Below are positions 16,133 to 24,562 of a stretch of 64,000 nt of DNA, piece after piece. Source of the stretch: Microbacterium sufflavum (lineage in GTDB: Bacteria > Actinomycetota > Actinomycetes > Actinomycetales > Microbacteriaceae); assembly GCF_023101165.1 (NCBI RefSeq), contig NZ_CP078076.1, positions 1,178,001 through 1,242,000 on the forward strand, given 5' to 3'. Under the pieces are notes generated by a model. The model was not told where the DNA came from, did no database searches, and was given only the letters and a program-made list of their open reading frames with translations. How positions within the stretch are numbered: position 1 is the stretch's first letter; each line of letters begins with the position of its first letter. Both the position numbers and the translations under genes were made by a program.

Positions 16133-17332
16133 GTGCCGGAGTTCCCCTACGCCCGCCTGCGCCGCTGGCCCGACGTCGAGGCCGAGAACCTCCAGGCGCA
16201 CGACGCCACCGACCTGCTGCTCGCGTCACGGGCGCTCGACAGCGGGATCACCGGTGCCGAGACCGCCGTGATCGGGGACGAGTACGGCGCGATCACCCTG
16301 CCGCTCGTGGCGTCCGGGCTCCGGGGGATCCGGGCGCACCAGGACCTCGCGACCGGGCGCCGCGCCCTCGCCCGCAACGCGGAGGAGCTGGGACTCGACG
16401 GATTCACGACGCACGAGCTCGACGAGACGCTGCTGCGCGGGGCACGGCTCGTGCTGCTGCAGCTACCCAAGGCCCTCGCGGAACTGGAGCAGATCGCGGA
16501 TGCGGTCGCCCGCTGGGCCGCGCCCGACGCGGTGCTCGTGGCCGGGGGTCGCGTCAAGCACATGACCCTGGCGCAGAACGAGGTGCTGCGGCGGAGCTTC
16601 GGGGACGTGCAGCCGCAGCGGGCCGAGCGCAAGTCGCGGCTGCTCGTGGCGTCGCAGCCGCTGGCCGTCCCCGCGCAGCCGCCCTTCCCCGTGCGGGCCG
16701 CGCACGACGGCCTCGCCCTGGTCGCGCACGGCGGCGCGTTCGCCGGACCCCGCCTCGACATCGGCACGCGCGTGCTGCTCGAGGCGCTCGCGCTCGACGG
16801 TTCACAACGCCGGAGAACCGCTCGCCCCGGGGCTGCATCCCCGCCGGAACTGCCGGAGAACGAGGGTTTCTCCGGAGCCGTGAACGCCCAGGATCCGCGC
16901 CGTGTGCTCGACCTCGGCTGCGGCACGGGCGCGCTCGCGGTGTCCTGGGCCCTCGCGCACCCCGGGGACGCGGTGACCGCGACCGATCGCTCGGCCGCAG
17001 CCGTGGCCTCGACCCGGGCGACCGTGGCCGCGAACGGCGTCACCGACCGCGTCACCGTGACCCACGACGACGCCGGATCCGACCTGTCCGACGGGGCGTT
17101 CGACGTGGTGCTGCTGAACCCGCCGTTCCACCTCGGCAGCAGCGTGCACACGGGGGCCGCGACGCGGCTGTTCGAGGCCGCCGCGCGACTGCTCCGGCCG
17201 GGCGGCGAGCTGTTCACGGTGTACAACTCCGGCCTCGCGTACCGCCCCGAGCTGACGCGACTGATCGGGCGGACGGAGCAGCTCCGACGCACCCCGAAGT
17301 TCACCGTGACGCGCAGTGTGCGACGCCCGTGA
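16133..17332 (+). CDS. Class I SAM-dependent methyltransferase, RsmC/RlmG-like
   Basis: A 399-residue protein with the two-domain layout of the 23S/16S rRNA guanine-N2 methyltransferases. The N-terminal half is a decayed methyltransferase-like domain. The C-terminal half has motif I DLGCGTGAL (260-268) and catalytic NPPF (329-332). The NPPF motif supports N2-methylation of guanine in rRNA; which base is not determinable. GTG 16133 gives the family-like start VPEFPYARLRRWPDVEAENL. The linker between domains (about residues 223-250) is encoded by an imperfect inverted repeat, see 16801-16884. Confidence 0.82.
   Translation: MPEFPYARLRRWPDVEAENLQAHDATDLLLASRALDSGITGAETAVIGDEYGAITLPLVASGLRGIRAHQDLATGRRALARNAEELGLDGFTTHELDETLLRGARLVLLQLPKALAELEQIADAVARWAAPDAVLVAGGRVKHMTLAQNEVLRRSFGDVQPQRAERKSRLLVASQPLAVPAQPPFPVRAAHDGLALVAHGGAFAGPRLDIGTRVLLEALALDGSQRRRTARPGAASPPELPENEGFSGAVNAQDPRRVLDLGCGTGALAVSWALAHPGDAVTATDRSAAAVASTRATVAANGVTDRVTVTHDDAGSDLSDGAFDVVLLNPPFHLGSSVHTGAATRLFEAAARLLRPGGELFTVYNSGLAYRPELTRLIGRTEQLRRTPKFTVTRSVRRP
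16801..16884. repeat. Imperfect inverted repeat inside the methyltransferase gene
   Basis: The left arm starting TTCAC at 16801 and containing CCGGAGAA matches the reverse complement of the right arm ending GTGAA at 16884 at 15 of 19 positions. A further CGGAGAAC occurs at 16854-16861. It encodes a low-complexity linker with no domain similarity. It may be a small palindromic element that inserted in frame. Confidence 0.5.
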
Positions 17333-17662
17333 ACCCCCGTCGCCGAGATTGCTAGACGCTCGTACTATCCCCCGGTCAGCACCGGAAACCCGGGCACGTT
17401 CCCGGCCCAGGATTTGTCCCTGACCGGCCATTTCGTTACGTTGGTCTGTGGGCCTGACGGCCCGAAGACCAGTCCGCGACCACGTCCTTCTTTCGATGAG
17501 CTGTGCTGCGAAGAGGCGTGGGCGTACGGTCGGTCCTCTCTGCGGCGGATCCGAAATCCACCGCCCGCGCCGCCACAGCGATGATGTCGAACGGCCTCGT
17601 GAGGATCACCCGGACGTGACCGAAGCAGGCTCAGCCACCCGAGGCCGAGCCGCAGGGGAAAC
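17333..17662. other. Long leader of the osmoprotectant operon with a hairpin at 17443-17470
   Basis: No gene was seen in these 330 bases. GGTCT-GT-GGGCC (17443-17454) pairs with GGCCC-GA-AGACC (17459-17470) around a TGAC loop, a stable stem without a U-tract. The remainder is G/C-rich and unstructured to the eye. It probably holds the promoter and a long 5' leader of the transporter; I cannot match it to a known riboswitch. Confidence 0.45.
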
Positions 17663-18967
17663 GTGTCCGACATCGCACTCGAAGCGCGCCATCTGTACAA
17701 GGTGTTCGGGAGGAATCCGAACGCCGCCGTCCGCCGACTGAAGGCGGGTGAGAGCCGCGCGGCCGTCGCCGACGCGGGCACCGCCGCCGTCATCGACGCC
17801 AGCTTCACCGTGAACCGCGGTGAGATCTTCGTCATCATGGGCCTGTCCGGATCGGGCAAGTCCACCATCATCCGCATGCTCAACGGCCTGCACGACATCA
17901 CCGACGGCACCGTCACGGTCGGCGGCGACACCATCACGGGCATCCCCGCGGGTCGTCTGCGTGAGATCCGCCGCGACCGCATCTCGATGGTCTTCCAGCA
18001 CTTCGCCCTGCTGCCGCACCGCACGGTGGCCGCGAACGTGGCCTACCCGCTCGAGCTCAAGGGCGTCGCGGCGGCCGAGCGGCAGGCGAAGGCCGAGGAG
18101 ATCCTCGCGCTCGTGGGCCTCGAGGGCCAGGGCGACAAGCTGCCGTCCGAGCTCTCCGGCGGCATGCAGCAGCGCGTCGGCATCGCCCGCGCGCTCGCCG
18201 CCGACAGCGACATCCTGCTGATGGACGAGGCGTTCAGCGCGCTCGACCCGCTGATCCGCCGCGAGATGCAGGAGCAGCTGCTGGAGCTCCAGCAGAAGCT
18301 GCACAAGACCATCGTCTTCATCACGCACGACCTCAACGAGGCCATGTTCCTCGGCGACCGGATCGCCGTGATGCGCGACGGGCGCATCGTGCAGATCGGC
18401 ACGCCGGAGGACATCCTGATGGATCCCGCGAACGACTACGTCGAGCAGTTCGTGCAGGACGTGGACCGTGCCCGCGTGCTCACCGCCGCGAACGTCATGG
18501 AGCGCCCGCGCCCCGTGGTCGCCGAGACCGCCGGCCCGCGCACGGCCCTGCGCCAGATGCGCGACGCCTACATGTCGGCCACCTACGTGGTCGGCAAGGA
18601 CCGCCAGCTGCTCGGTGTGGTCACCGACCGCGATGCGGTGAAGCTCGTGCGGCAGGGGGTGACGCGACTCGACTCCGTGATCAAGCCCGTGCTGCAGAGC
18701 GTGCGCGAGGACGACGTGCTCATGAACCTGTTCGTGCCCGCGGTGGAGTCGCCGCTGCCCCTGGCCGTGACCGACGCCGACGGGCGACTGGCGGGCGTGA
18801 TCCCCCGCGTGACCCTGCTCGCCGCCCTCGGCCCCGGCCCCGGCTCGACCGAAGAGATCCTGCTGCCGATGACGCCCATGCCGCAGGCCGAGATCGACGC
18901 GGTGCTCGACGACGGGTGGACGGCCGAGCCGCTGCCCACGACACCGGAGACGGAGGAGGTGCGCTGA
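17663..18967 (+). CDS. proV: Glycine betaine/proline-type ABC importer ATPase with CBS domains
   Basis: A 434-residue ATPase of the ProV/OpuAA family. It has an N-terminal extension, Walker [10 protein letters not shown] (60-68), signature LSGGMQQR (164-171) and Walker B ILLMDEA (184-190). Two CBS modules follow (about 285-400; [20 protein letters not shown] and [18 protein letters not shown]). CBS domains in OpuA-type importers sense ionic strength or cyclic dinucleotides and gate uptake. The start is GTG 17663 after AGGGGAAAC. Its stop overlaps the permease start, and a binding-protein gene follows, so this is a complete osmoprotectant uptake operon. Confidence 0.93.
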   Translation: MSDIALEARHLYKVFGRNPNAAVRRLKAGESRAAVADAGTAAVIDASFTVNRGEIFVIMGLSGSGKSTIIRMLNGLHDITDGTVTVGGDTITGIPAGRLREIRRDRISMVFQHFALLPHRTVAANVAYPLELKGVAAAERQAKAEEILALVGLEGQGDKLPSELSGGMQQRVGIARALAADSDILLMDEAFSALDPLIRREMQEQLLELQQKLHKTIVFITHDLNEAMFLGDRIAVMRDGRIVQIGTPEDILMDPANDYVEQFVQDVDRARVLTAANVMERPRPVVAETAGPRTALRQMRDAYMSATYVVGKDRQLLGVVTDRDAVKLVRQGVTRLDSVIKPVLQSVREDDVLMNLFVPAVESPLPLAVTDADGRLAGVIPRVTLLAALGPGPGSTEEILLPMTPMPQAEIDAVLDDGWTAEPLPTTPETEEVR

Positions 18968-19935
18968 TGGACGGATTCCGCATCCCCCTGGGCGACTGGG
19001 TCGCCGCCGGTGTCGACTGGATCACCGCGAACCTCGACGGTCTGCTCGACGTGGTGTCGTTCGTGGTGAGCTTCCTCGTGGACGGCCTCACCCGGCTGCT
19101 GCTCACCCCGCACTTCGCCGTGATCATCGTGATCGCCGCCCTGCTCGCCTGGGTCGTGCGGTCGTGGAAGCTCGCGATCGGCACGGCTGTGTCGTTCCTG
19201 CTGATCGTGGCGATGGACCTGTGGGTGCCCGCGATGCAGACCCTCGCCCTGGTGCTCGTCGCGGCGATCGTGGCCGTGCTGATCGCGGTGCCGCTGGGCA
19301 TCTGGTCGGCGCGCAACGCCACGGTCCGGGCGGCCCTGAAGCCGGTGCTCGACTTCATGCAGACCATGCCCGCGTTCGTGTACCTGATCCCCGCGATCGT
19401 GTTCTTCGGCATCGGCGTGGTGCCGGGACTCGTGGCGACCGTGATCTTCGCGCTGCCTCCCGGCGTGCGCCTGACCGAGCTGGGCATCCGCGGCGTCGAC
19501 TCCGAGACCGTGGAGGCCGGGCATGCGTTCGGCGCCACCCCCGGCCAGATCCTCCGCGGCATCCAGCTGCCCCTGGCGATGCCGACCATCATGGCCGGCG
19601 TCAACCAGGTGATCATGCTCGCGCTGTCGATGGCCGTGATCGCCGGTATGGCGGGAGCGGACGGCCTCGGGAAGATGGTGGTCGAGGCGATCTCGACGAT
19701 CAACATCCCGAAGGGCGTCGAGGCCGGTCTGGGCGTCGTGCTGATCGCGGTCTTCCTCGACCGGGTCACCGCCGCGCTGGGGGCCCCGGGCGAGAACCGC
19801 TCGTCGCTGTGGGGCCTGTGGAAGCGCCGCCGGTCGGGCGCGGGTTCGGGCGCTGCGCGCGCCGCCGCCGCGACCTCCACCGCCGCGACCCCCGCGTCGT
19901 CCGACGCTGTCGAGCCCGAGCTCACTCGCGCCTGA
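18967..19935 (+). CDS. proW: Glycine betaine/proline-type ABC importer permease
   Basis: A 322-residue permease with an N-terminal amphipathic segment (DWITANLDGLLDVVSFVV), about six transmembrane helices and the ProW EAA-type loop AGHAFGATPGQILRGIQLPL near 180-199. The last ~40 residues are a low-complexity Ala/Ser tail (SGAGSGAARAAAATSTAATP) that looks disordered. Its ATG overlaps the TGA of the ATPase. It forms the channel through which the betaine-type solute enters. Confidence 0.92.
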   Translation: MDGFRIPLGDWVAAGVDWITANLDGLLDVVSFVVSFLVDGLTRLLLTPHFAVIIVIAALLAWVVRSWKLAIGTAVSFLLIVAMDLWVPAMQTLALVLVAAIVAVLIAVPLGIWSARNATVRAALKPVLDFMQTMPAFVYLIPAIVFFGIGVVPGLVATVIFALPPGVRLTELGIRGVDSETVEAGHAFGATPGQILRGIQLPLAMPTIMAGVNQVIMLALSMAVIAGMAGADGLGKMVVEAISTINIPKGVEAGLGVVLIAVFLDRVTAALGAPGENRSSLWGLWKRRRSGAGSGAARAAAATSTAATPASSDAVEPELTRA

Positions 19936-19989
19936 CCCCACCCCACCGCGACGTCCCGCCCCGCCCCCGCCCACGCGCCCCCCGCCTCC

Positions 19990-20120
19990 GCCCACGCGCG
20001 GGTGCGGGGTCGGAAAGGGGCCTGCGGAGGCGGGTTCCGGCCCGTTTTCCGTCCCGCACGCCGCCCACCCACGGGTGCGGGATCGGAAAGGGGCGTCGGG
20101 GCGGAGGCGCTCCGTCCCGC
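19990..20120. repeat. REP-like palindromic repeats between permease and binding-protein genes
   Basis: GTGCGGGGTCGGAAAGGGG (from 20002) is repeated as GTGCGGGATCGGAAAGGGG (from 20075). Between them CCCGTTTTCCGTCCCGCAC (20041-20059) is the inverted form of the first. Related CGGGATCGAAAAGG sequences occur at 56020-56120. Position inside an operon suggests transcript stabilisation or differential expression of the binding protein (inference). Confidence 0.6.
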
Positions 20121-20179
20121 TGTCCCGCGGCTCGTCCGCACTCCTGAAATCACATACGGAACGCAAGAGAGAGAAGCAC

Positions 20180-21085
20180 ATGAAGAAGAAGATCCTGACC
20201 CTCACCGCCCTGGGCGCCGCAGCAGCGCTCACCCTCGCCGGATGCAGCGGCGACGGAGCCGGTGGCACCAGCGCGGGCGGCGGCGACGCCGACGACAAGG
20301 GCACCATCACCCTCGGCTTCCTGCCCTCCTGGACCGACGGCCTCAGCACCGCGTACCTCCTGCAGGACCAGCTGGAGAAGATCGGTTACACGGTCGAGAT
20401 GAAGACGCTCACCGAGGCGGGTCCCCTCTACACGGGTCTCGCGCAGGGCGATGTCGACATGTACCCGTCGGCCTGGCCCGAGCTCACGCACGCCGAGTAC
20501 ATGAAGAAGTACGGCGACGACATCGAAGACCTCGGCGCGTACTACGACAACGCCAAGCTCACCCTGGCGGTGCCGGAGTACTCCGATCTCACCTCGATCG
20601 AAGACCTGGCGGGCAAGGGGGCGGACTTCGACGGCAAGATCTACGGCATCGAGCCGGGCGCCGGCCTCACCGCGCAGACGCAGAAGATGATGCCCGAGTA
20701 CGGGCTCGACGGCGAGTACGAGCTGGTGACGTCATCGACCGCGGCGATGCTGACCGAGCTGAAGACCGCGACCGACAAGCAGGAGGACATCGTCGTCACG
20801 CTGTGGCGTCCGTTCTGGGCCAACGACGCCTTCCCCGTGAAGGACCTCGAAGACCCGAAGGGCGCGATGGGCGAGGCCGAGGGCCTGCACTTCCTCGGCA
20901 CCAAGGGCTTCGCCGAGGAGTTCCCGGAGGCGGCCGAGCTGATCGAGAAGATCAAGCTCGACGACGAGCAGTACGGTGCGCTCGAAGACCTCGTGGTCAA
21001 CGAGTACGGCGAGGGCAAGGAAGCCGACGCGGTCGACGCGTGGCTGGAGAAGTACGGCGACCAGTTCGACTGGACCGTCAGCTGA
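20180..21085 (+). CDS. proX: Glycine betaine-type substrate-binding lipoprotein
   Basis: A 301-residue protein beginning MKKKILTLTALGAAAALTLA with lipobox LAGC (Cys22), so it is anchored outside the membrane. The mature part is an OpuAC/ProX-type periplasmic-binding fold, with EAGPLYTGLAQGDVDMYPSA and TLWRPFWANDAFPVKDLEDP as recognisable segments that in the family surround the aromatic cage for quaternary ammonium compounds. It lies 244 bases after the permease; REP-like repeats fill the gap. A strong terminator follows at 21104-21137. Confidence 0.92.
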   Translation: MKKKILTLTALGAAAALTLAGCSGDGAGGTSAGGGDADDKGTITLGFLPSWTDGLSTAYLLQDQLEKIGYTVEMKTLTEAGPLYTGLAQGDVDMYPSAWPELTHAEYMKKYGDDIEDLGAYYDNAKLTLAVPEYSDLTSIEDLAGKGADFDGKIYGIEPGAGLTAQTQKMMPEYGLDGEYELVTSSTAAMLTELKTATDKQEDIVVTLWRPFWANDAFPVKDLEDPKGAMGEAEGLHFLGTKGFAEEFPEAAELIEKIKLDDEQYGALEDLVVNEYGEGKEADAVDAWLEKYGDQFDWTVS

Positions 21086-21103
21086 GCTGACCCGTCTCTG
21101 CAC

Positions 21104-21137
21104 GAAGGGAGGGCTCCCGTCCGGGGGCCCTCCCTTC
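21104..21137 (+). terminator. Terminator of the osmoprotectant operon
   Basis: GAAGGGAGGGC (21104-21114) and GCCCTCCCTTC (21127-21137) are exact complements around a 12-base loop. It begins 19 bases after the binding-protein stop. Confidence 0.85.
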
Positions 21138-21241
21138 GACGTCTCCCCCCGGCCGGGGCTTGCCTTCGCGATTGCGCTGGCGGGTCGGCGTGCGCTTCAC
21201 TGAACCCGAACCCCACCCGGCACGCGACACCCGAGGACGAG

Positions 21242-22021
21242 ATGGCCACCGAGAGCACCACACCCCTCCGCGTCCGGCCGCGGATCTGGATCGGCCTCGT
21301 CATCTACCTGGCGTACGTCGCTGTCGTCTTCACCGTGCAGCAGGCGACCGGCATTCCCTACACGTCCCTCGGCGACAGCGGACGCGACCTCTTCCTGGGC
21401 GCCGGCCTGTCCCTCATCGTCGGAGCGGTGCTCCTGGCGATCACGACGAGCCTGCTCGGGTGGTGGCGTCCCGCCCTGTTCGAGCGGACGCGCGCCGCGC
21501 ATCGCTGGCCGATCATCGCCCCGGTGCTGATGGCGGTGGCCCTGGGCGTGAACCTCGCCTCCACCGACTGGGCCTCCTACGACGGCGCCTTCTTCGCCGC
21601 GTCGATCGTCCTGCTGCTGGTCGGCTTCACCGAGGAGCTGACCACGCGCGGACTGCTGCTCGTCGGGCTGCGCAGCCGCCTGTCCGAGGTGTGGGTGTGG
21701 CTGCTGACCTCCGCGCTGTTCGGACTCATGCACCTCATCAACGCGCTCAGCGGGCAGCCCCTCGCCCCCACGCTGCAGCAGGTGTTCCTCGCCTTCGGCG
21801 CCGGCACCATCTTCTACGTCCTGCGCCGCGTGACCGGCAGCCTGATCTGGGCCATGGTGCTGCACGGGTTCTGGGACTTCTCGACGTTCGCGGTCGGGCA
21901 CGGCGCCGCAGGAACGCTGGCCGGGCTGGGCCCTGTGCTGGAGATCGTCGCGGTGGTGGTGGCGCTGGTGGGCGTCGCGTTCGTGATCCGCGGCGCCGAC
22001 GAGCGCACCGCGACACCGTAG
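21242..22021 (+). CDS. CPBP-family intramembrane glutamic endopeptidase
   Basis: A 259-residue protein with about seven hydrophobic segments. The CAAX-prenyl-protease-like (ABI/Rce1) motifs are present: GFTEELTTRGLLL with Glu131-Glu132, FGLMHLIN with His164, and MVLHGFWDFST with a further His. These form the membrane-embedded catalytic site of the family. Target is unknown; bacterial members act in bacteriocin self-immunity or membrane protein processing. ATG 21242 follows GAGGACGAG. No operon partner is obvious. Confidence 0.88.
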   Translation: MATESTTPLRVRPRIWIGLVIYLAYVAVVFTVQQATGIPYTSLGDSGRDLFLGAGLSLIVGAVLLAITTSLLGWWRPALFERTRAAHRWPIIAPVLMAVALGVNLASTDWASYDGAFFAASIVLLLVGFTEELTTRGLLLVGLRSRLSEVWVWLLTSALFGLMHLINALSGQPLAPTLQQVFLAFGAGTIFYVLRRVTGSLIWAMVLHGFWDFSTFAVGHGAAGTLAGLGPVLEIVAVVVALVGVAFVIRGADERTATP

Positions 22022-22126
22022 AGCACTCGTCCGCCGCGGGTGGCACCCCCCTTACGCTCCGCGGGAGAGGGTGCGACCATGACCGTTCGCGGACCCGACC
22101 GGGCCCCGGCAACGGGAGAGGGAACC

Positions 22127-22923
22127 ATGTGCACGGGACTGACGGCACGAACGAGAAGGGCCTGAGCATGGCCGGACTCAACTTCCCCGACAACGCCTTC
22201 TACCCCGCGGAGGGATCGGGCGGCACGGAGATCACCCCGTTCGAGTTCATCCCCTGGGTGCTCGGGCAGTTCGAGACCGTCGCCCAGGTGAAGGACGCGC
22301 TGCGATCCGTGAGCCTCGTCGACATCTCCTTCAGCGCGGAGTTCCCGCTGTCGCCGCTGCACTGGATCATCGCCGACCGGACCGCCTCGATCGTGGTGGA
22401 GAGCGTGCGTGACGGACTGAAGGTGTACGACAACCCGTGGGGCGTGCTCACGAACAACCCCACGTTCGACATCCAGAGCTTCCGCCTGAACGACTACCGG
22501 CACCTCACGCGCCGCCAGCCCGACAACACGTTCGCGCCGGATCAGTCGCTCGACCTGTACAGCCGCGGCATGGGCGGGATCGGGCTGCCCGGCGACCTGT
22601 CGTCGTCGTCGCGCTTCATCAAGGCGGTGTTCACCCGCATGAACTCGGTCTGCGGCACCACCGAGTCGGAGTCGCTGAGCCAGTTCTTCCAGATCCTCGG
22701 CTCCGTCGCCCAGCAGCGCGGGTGCGTGCAGGTGGGCGACGAGGAGAAGTACGAGATCACGATCTACTCGTCCTGCTGCAACACCGACCGGGGCGTCTAC
22801 TACTACACGACGTACGAGAACAGTCAGATCACCGGGGTCGACATGCACCGTGAAGACCTCGACGGCACCGCGCTCGCCGTGCACCCGCTCGTCGAGGGGC
22901 AGCAGATCGCGATGCAGAACTGA
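22127..22923 (+). pseudogene. Linear-amide C-N hydrolase (bile salt/penicillin V acylase-like), N-terminus deleted
   Basis: At ATG 22127, after a strong GGGAGAGGGAACC site, the sequence reads MCTGLT, the conserved start of choloylglycine-hydrolase-type Ntn enzymes whose Cys2 is the nucleophile. The frame then hits a stop after 12 codons. From about 22141, in another frame, the family's later part appears: NEKGLSMAGLNFP and on through SLVDISFSAEFPLSPLHWII, PWGVLTNNPTFD and YYYTTYENSQITGVDM to 22923. Intact family members have roughly 60-75 residues between these parts. So an internal deletion with a frameshift has separated Cys2 from the rest. A protein started at ATG 22168 (251 residues) would lack the nucleophile. 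Confidence 0.78.
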
Positions 22924-23041
22924 GGCGCCTCGGGCCCGTCGTCTCGATGCGCTCGCTCAGCGGCCGGGGCCTGAGCAGGGAGCGCAGCCCTCGAACGACG
23001 GACGCAACCCCCTGACCGGCGTGCGGCGGCCGGCGTAGCCT

Positions 23042-24523
23042 GTGGCCGTGGACGGGTTCGCGGCGGTCGACTTCGGGTTCGCCCGCGAGGTCCTGCAGCG
23101 GGGCATCGCGGCGCTGTACGTGGTCGCGTTCGTCTCCACGCTCAACCAGTTCCGCGCCCTGCTCGGCGAGCACGGACTGCTGCCCGCCCCGACCCTGCTC
23201 GACTGGGTCGCGCAGAAGAGCGAGCGACGGAAGCTGCTGCACCCCACGCTGTTCACGCGCTGGTGCTACACCGACCGGCGGCTCGTGGCGCTGTCGTGGG
23301 CCGGGATCGCGGTGGGCGTGCTGCTGGTCGCGGGGGTGCCGCAGCTCGGGCCGCCGTGGCTGCCGATGGTGTGCTTCCTCGCGCTGTGGTTCGGGTACAT
23401 GTCGGTCGTGAGCATCGGGCAGACGTTCTATTCCTTCGGGTGGGAGATGCTGCTGCTCGAGGCCGGGTTCCTGGCGGCGTTCCTGGGGTCGAACGACCAG
23501 CCGCCGCCGGTCGTGGTGATCGTGCTGTTCTGGTGGCTGCTGTTCCGCCTGGAGTTCGGTGCCGGGATGATCAAGATCCGCGGCGGGCGCGAGTGGCGCG
23601 ACCTCACCGCCATGACGTTCCACCACGAGACGCAGCCGATGCCGGGCCCGCTCAGCCGCCAGGCGCACCTTCTGCCGCGGTGGTTCCACAGGCTGGAGGT
23701 CATCGGTAACCACGTCACGCAGCTGGTCGTGCCGTTCTTCCTGTTCGCTCCCGTCCTGTCGCTGTGGGTGCCGGGGCCGGTGCCGCAGATCGTCGGCGCG
23801 GTCGCCGGCGGTGTCGTGATCGCGACCCAGCTGTGGCTCGTGCTCACCGGCAACTTCGCGTGGCTGAACGCGGCGACGATCGTGCTCGGCTTCTCGGCGA
23901 TCGGGCTGCCGGGGGTGGGCGCGGCCGAGCGGTCACCCGAGACGGCGCTGCCCTGGACCGTGTCGGGGATGCCGCTGTGGTGGGTCGTGGTGACCTCGGC
24001 CGTCGGCGTGCTGTTCGTGGTGCTGAGCGTGCCGGCCGTGCGGAACCTGTTCGCGCGGCGGCAGCTGATGAACGCGAGTTTCCACCGGTGGCAGCTCGCC
24101 AACGCCTACGGCGCCTTCGGCACGGTGACGCGGGAACGCATCGAGATCGTGGTGGAGGGGTCGGACGACGAGGAGGGGGTGCACTGGCGCGAGTACGGGT
24201 TCCGCGGCAAGCCCGGAGACGTGCGGCGCGTGCCGCGGCAGTTCGCCCCGTACCACCTGCGGCTGGACTGGCTGATGTGGTTCCTGCCGCTCGGGCACTC
24301 GCTGGACGACTGGTTCACGGTGTTCCTGCTGCGACTGCTCGAGGCCGACGGCCCGACCCTGCGGATGCTGCGCGTCGACCCGTTCCACGGCGAGAGGCCG
24401 CGATGGGTGCGGGCGGTGTCGTACCGGTACCGTTTCGCGACCCGCGCGGAGCATCGCGCCGACGGTGCCGTGTGGGTGCGCAGCGGTCGCCGTGTGATCC
24501 TCGGTCCGCTCGGCCTGCGCTGA
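23042..24523 (+). CDS. Lipase maturation factor (LMF)-family membrane protein
   Basis: A 493-residue protein with about ten hydrophobic segments in residues 15-345 and a soluble C-terminal domain. The LMF features are clear: GWEMLLLEAGFLAAFLG, FRLEFGAGMIKIRGGREWRD and MTFHHETQPMPGPLSR in the first half, and HWREYGFRGKPGDVRRVPRQ with FAPYHLRLDWLMWF in the second. In animals LMF proteins fold secreted lipases in the ER; bacterial homologues are functionally uncharacterised. The start is GTG 23042, with GTG 23048 possible. It is convergent with a secreted-type esterase gene, which may or may not be a client. Confidence 0.85.
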   Translation: MAVDGFAAVDFGFAREVLQRGIAALYVVAFVSTLNQFRALLGEHGLLPAPTLLDWVAQKSERRKLLHPTLFTRWCYTDRRLVALSWAGIAVGVLLVAGVPQLGPPWLPMVCFLALWFGYMSVVSIGQTFYSFGWEMLLLEAGFLAAFLGSNDQPPPVVVIVLFWWLLFRLEFGAGMIKIRGGREWRDLTAMTFHHETQPMPGPLSRQAHLLPRWFHRLEVIGNHVTQLVVPFFLFAPVLSLWVPGPVPQIVGAVAGGVVIATQLWLVLTGNFAWLNAATIVLGFSAIGLPGVGAAERSPETALPWTVSGMPLWWVVVTSAVGVLFVVLSVPAVRNLFARRQLMNASFHRWQLANAYGAFGTVTRERIEIVVEGSDDEEGVHWREYGFRGKPGDVRRVPRQFAPYHLRLDWLMWFLPLGHSLDDWFTVFLLRLLEADGPTLRMLRVDPFHGERPRWVRAVSYRYRFATRAEHRADGAVWVRSGRRVILGPLGLR

Positions 24524-24562
24524 GGATCGGGCGTCGTGGGGTCACGGGCGCACGGGGCGGGT

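Noticed and set aside
22168..22923. Functional 251-residue amidohydrolase starting at ATG 22168
   Set aside because: The family's catalytic Cys2 is encoded upstream in another frame, so this start would give an enzyme without its nucleophile.
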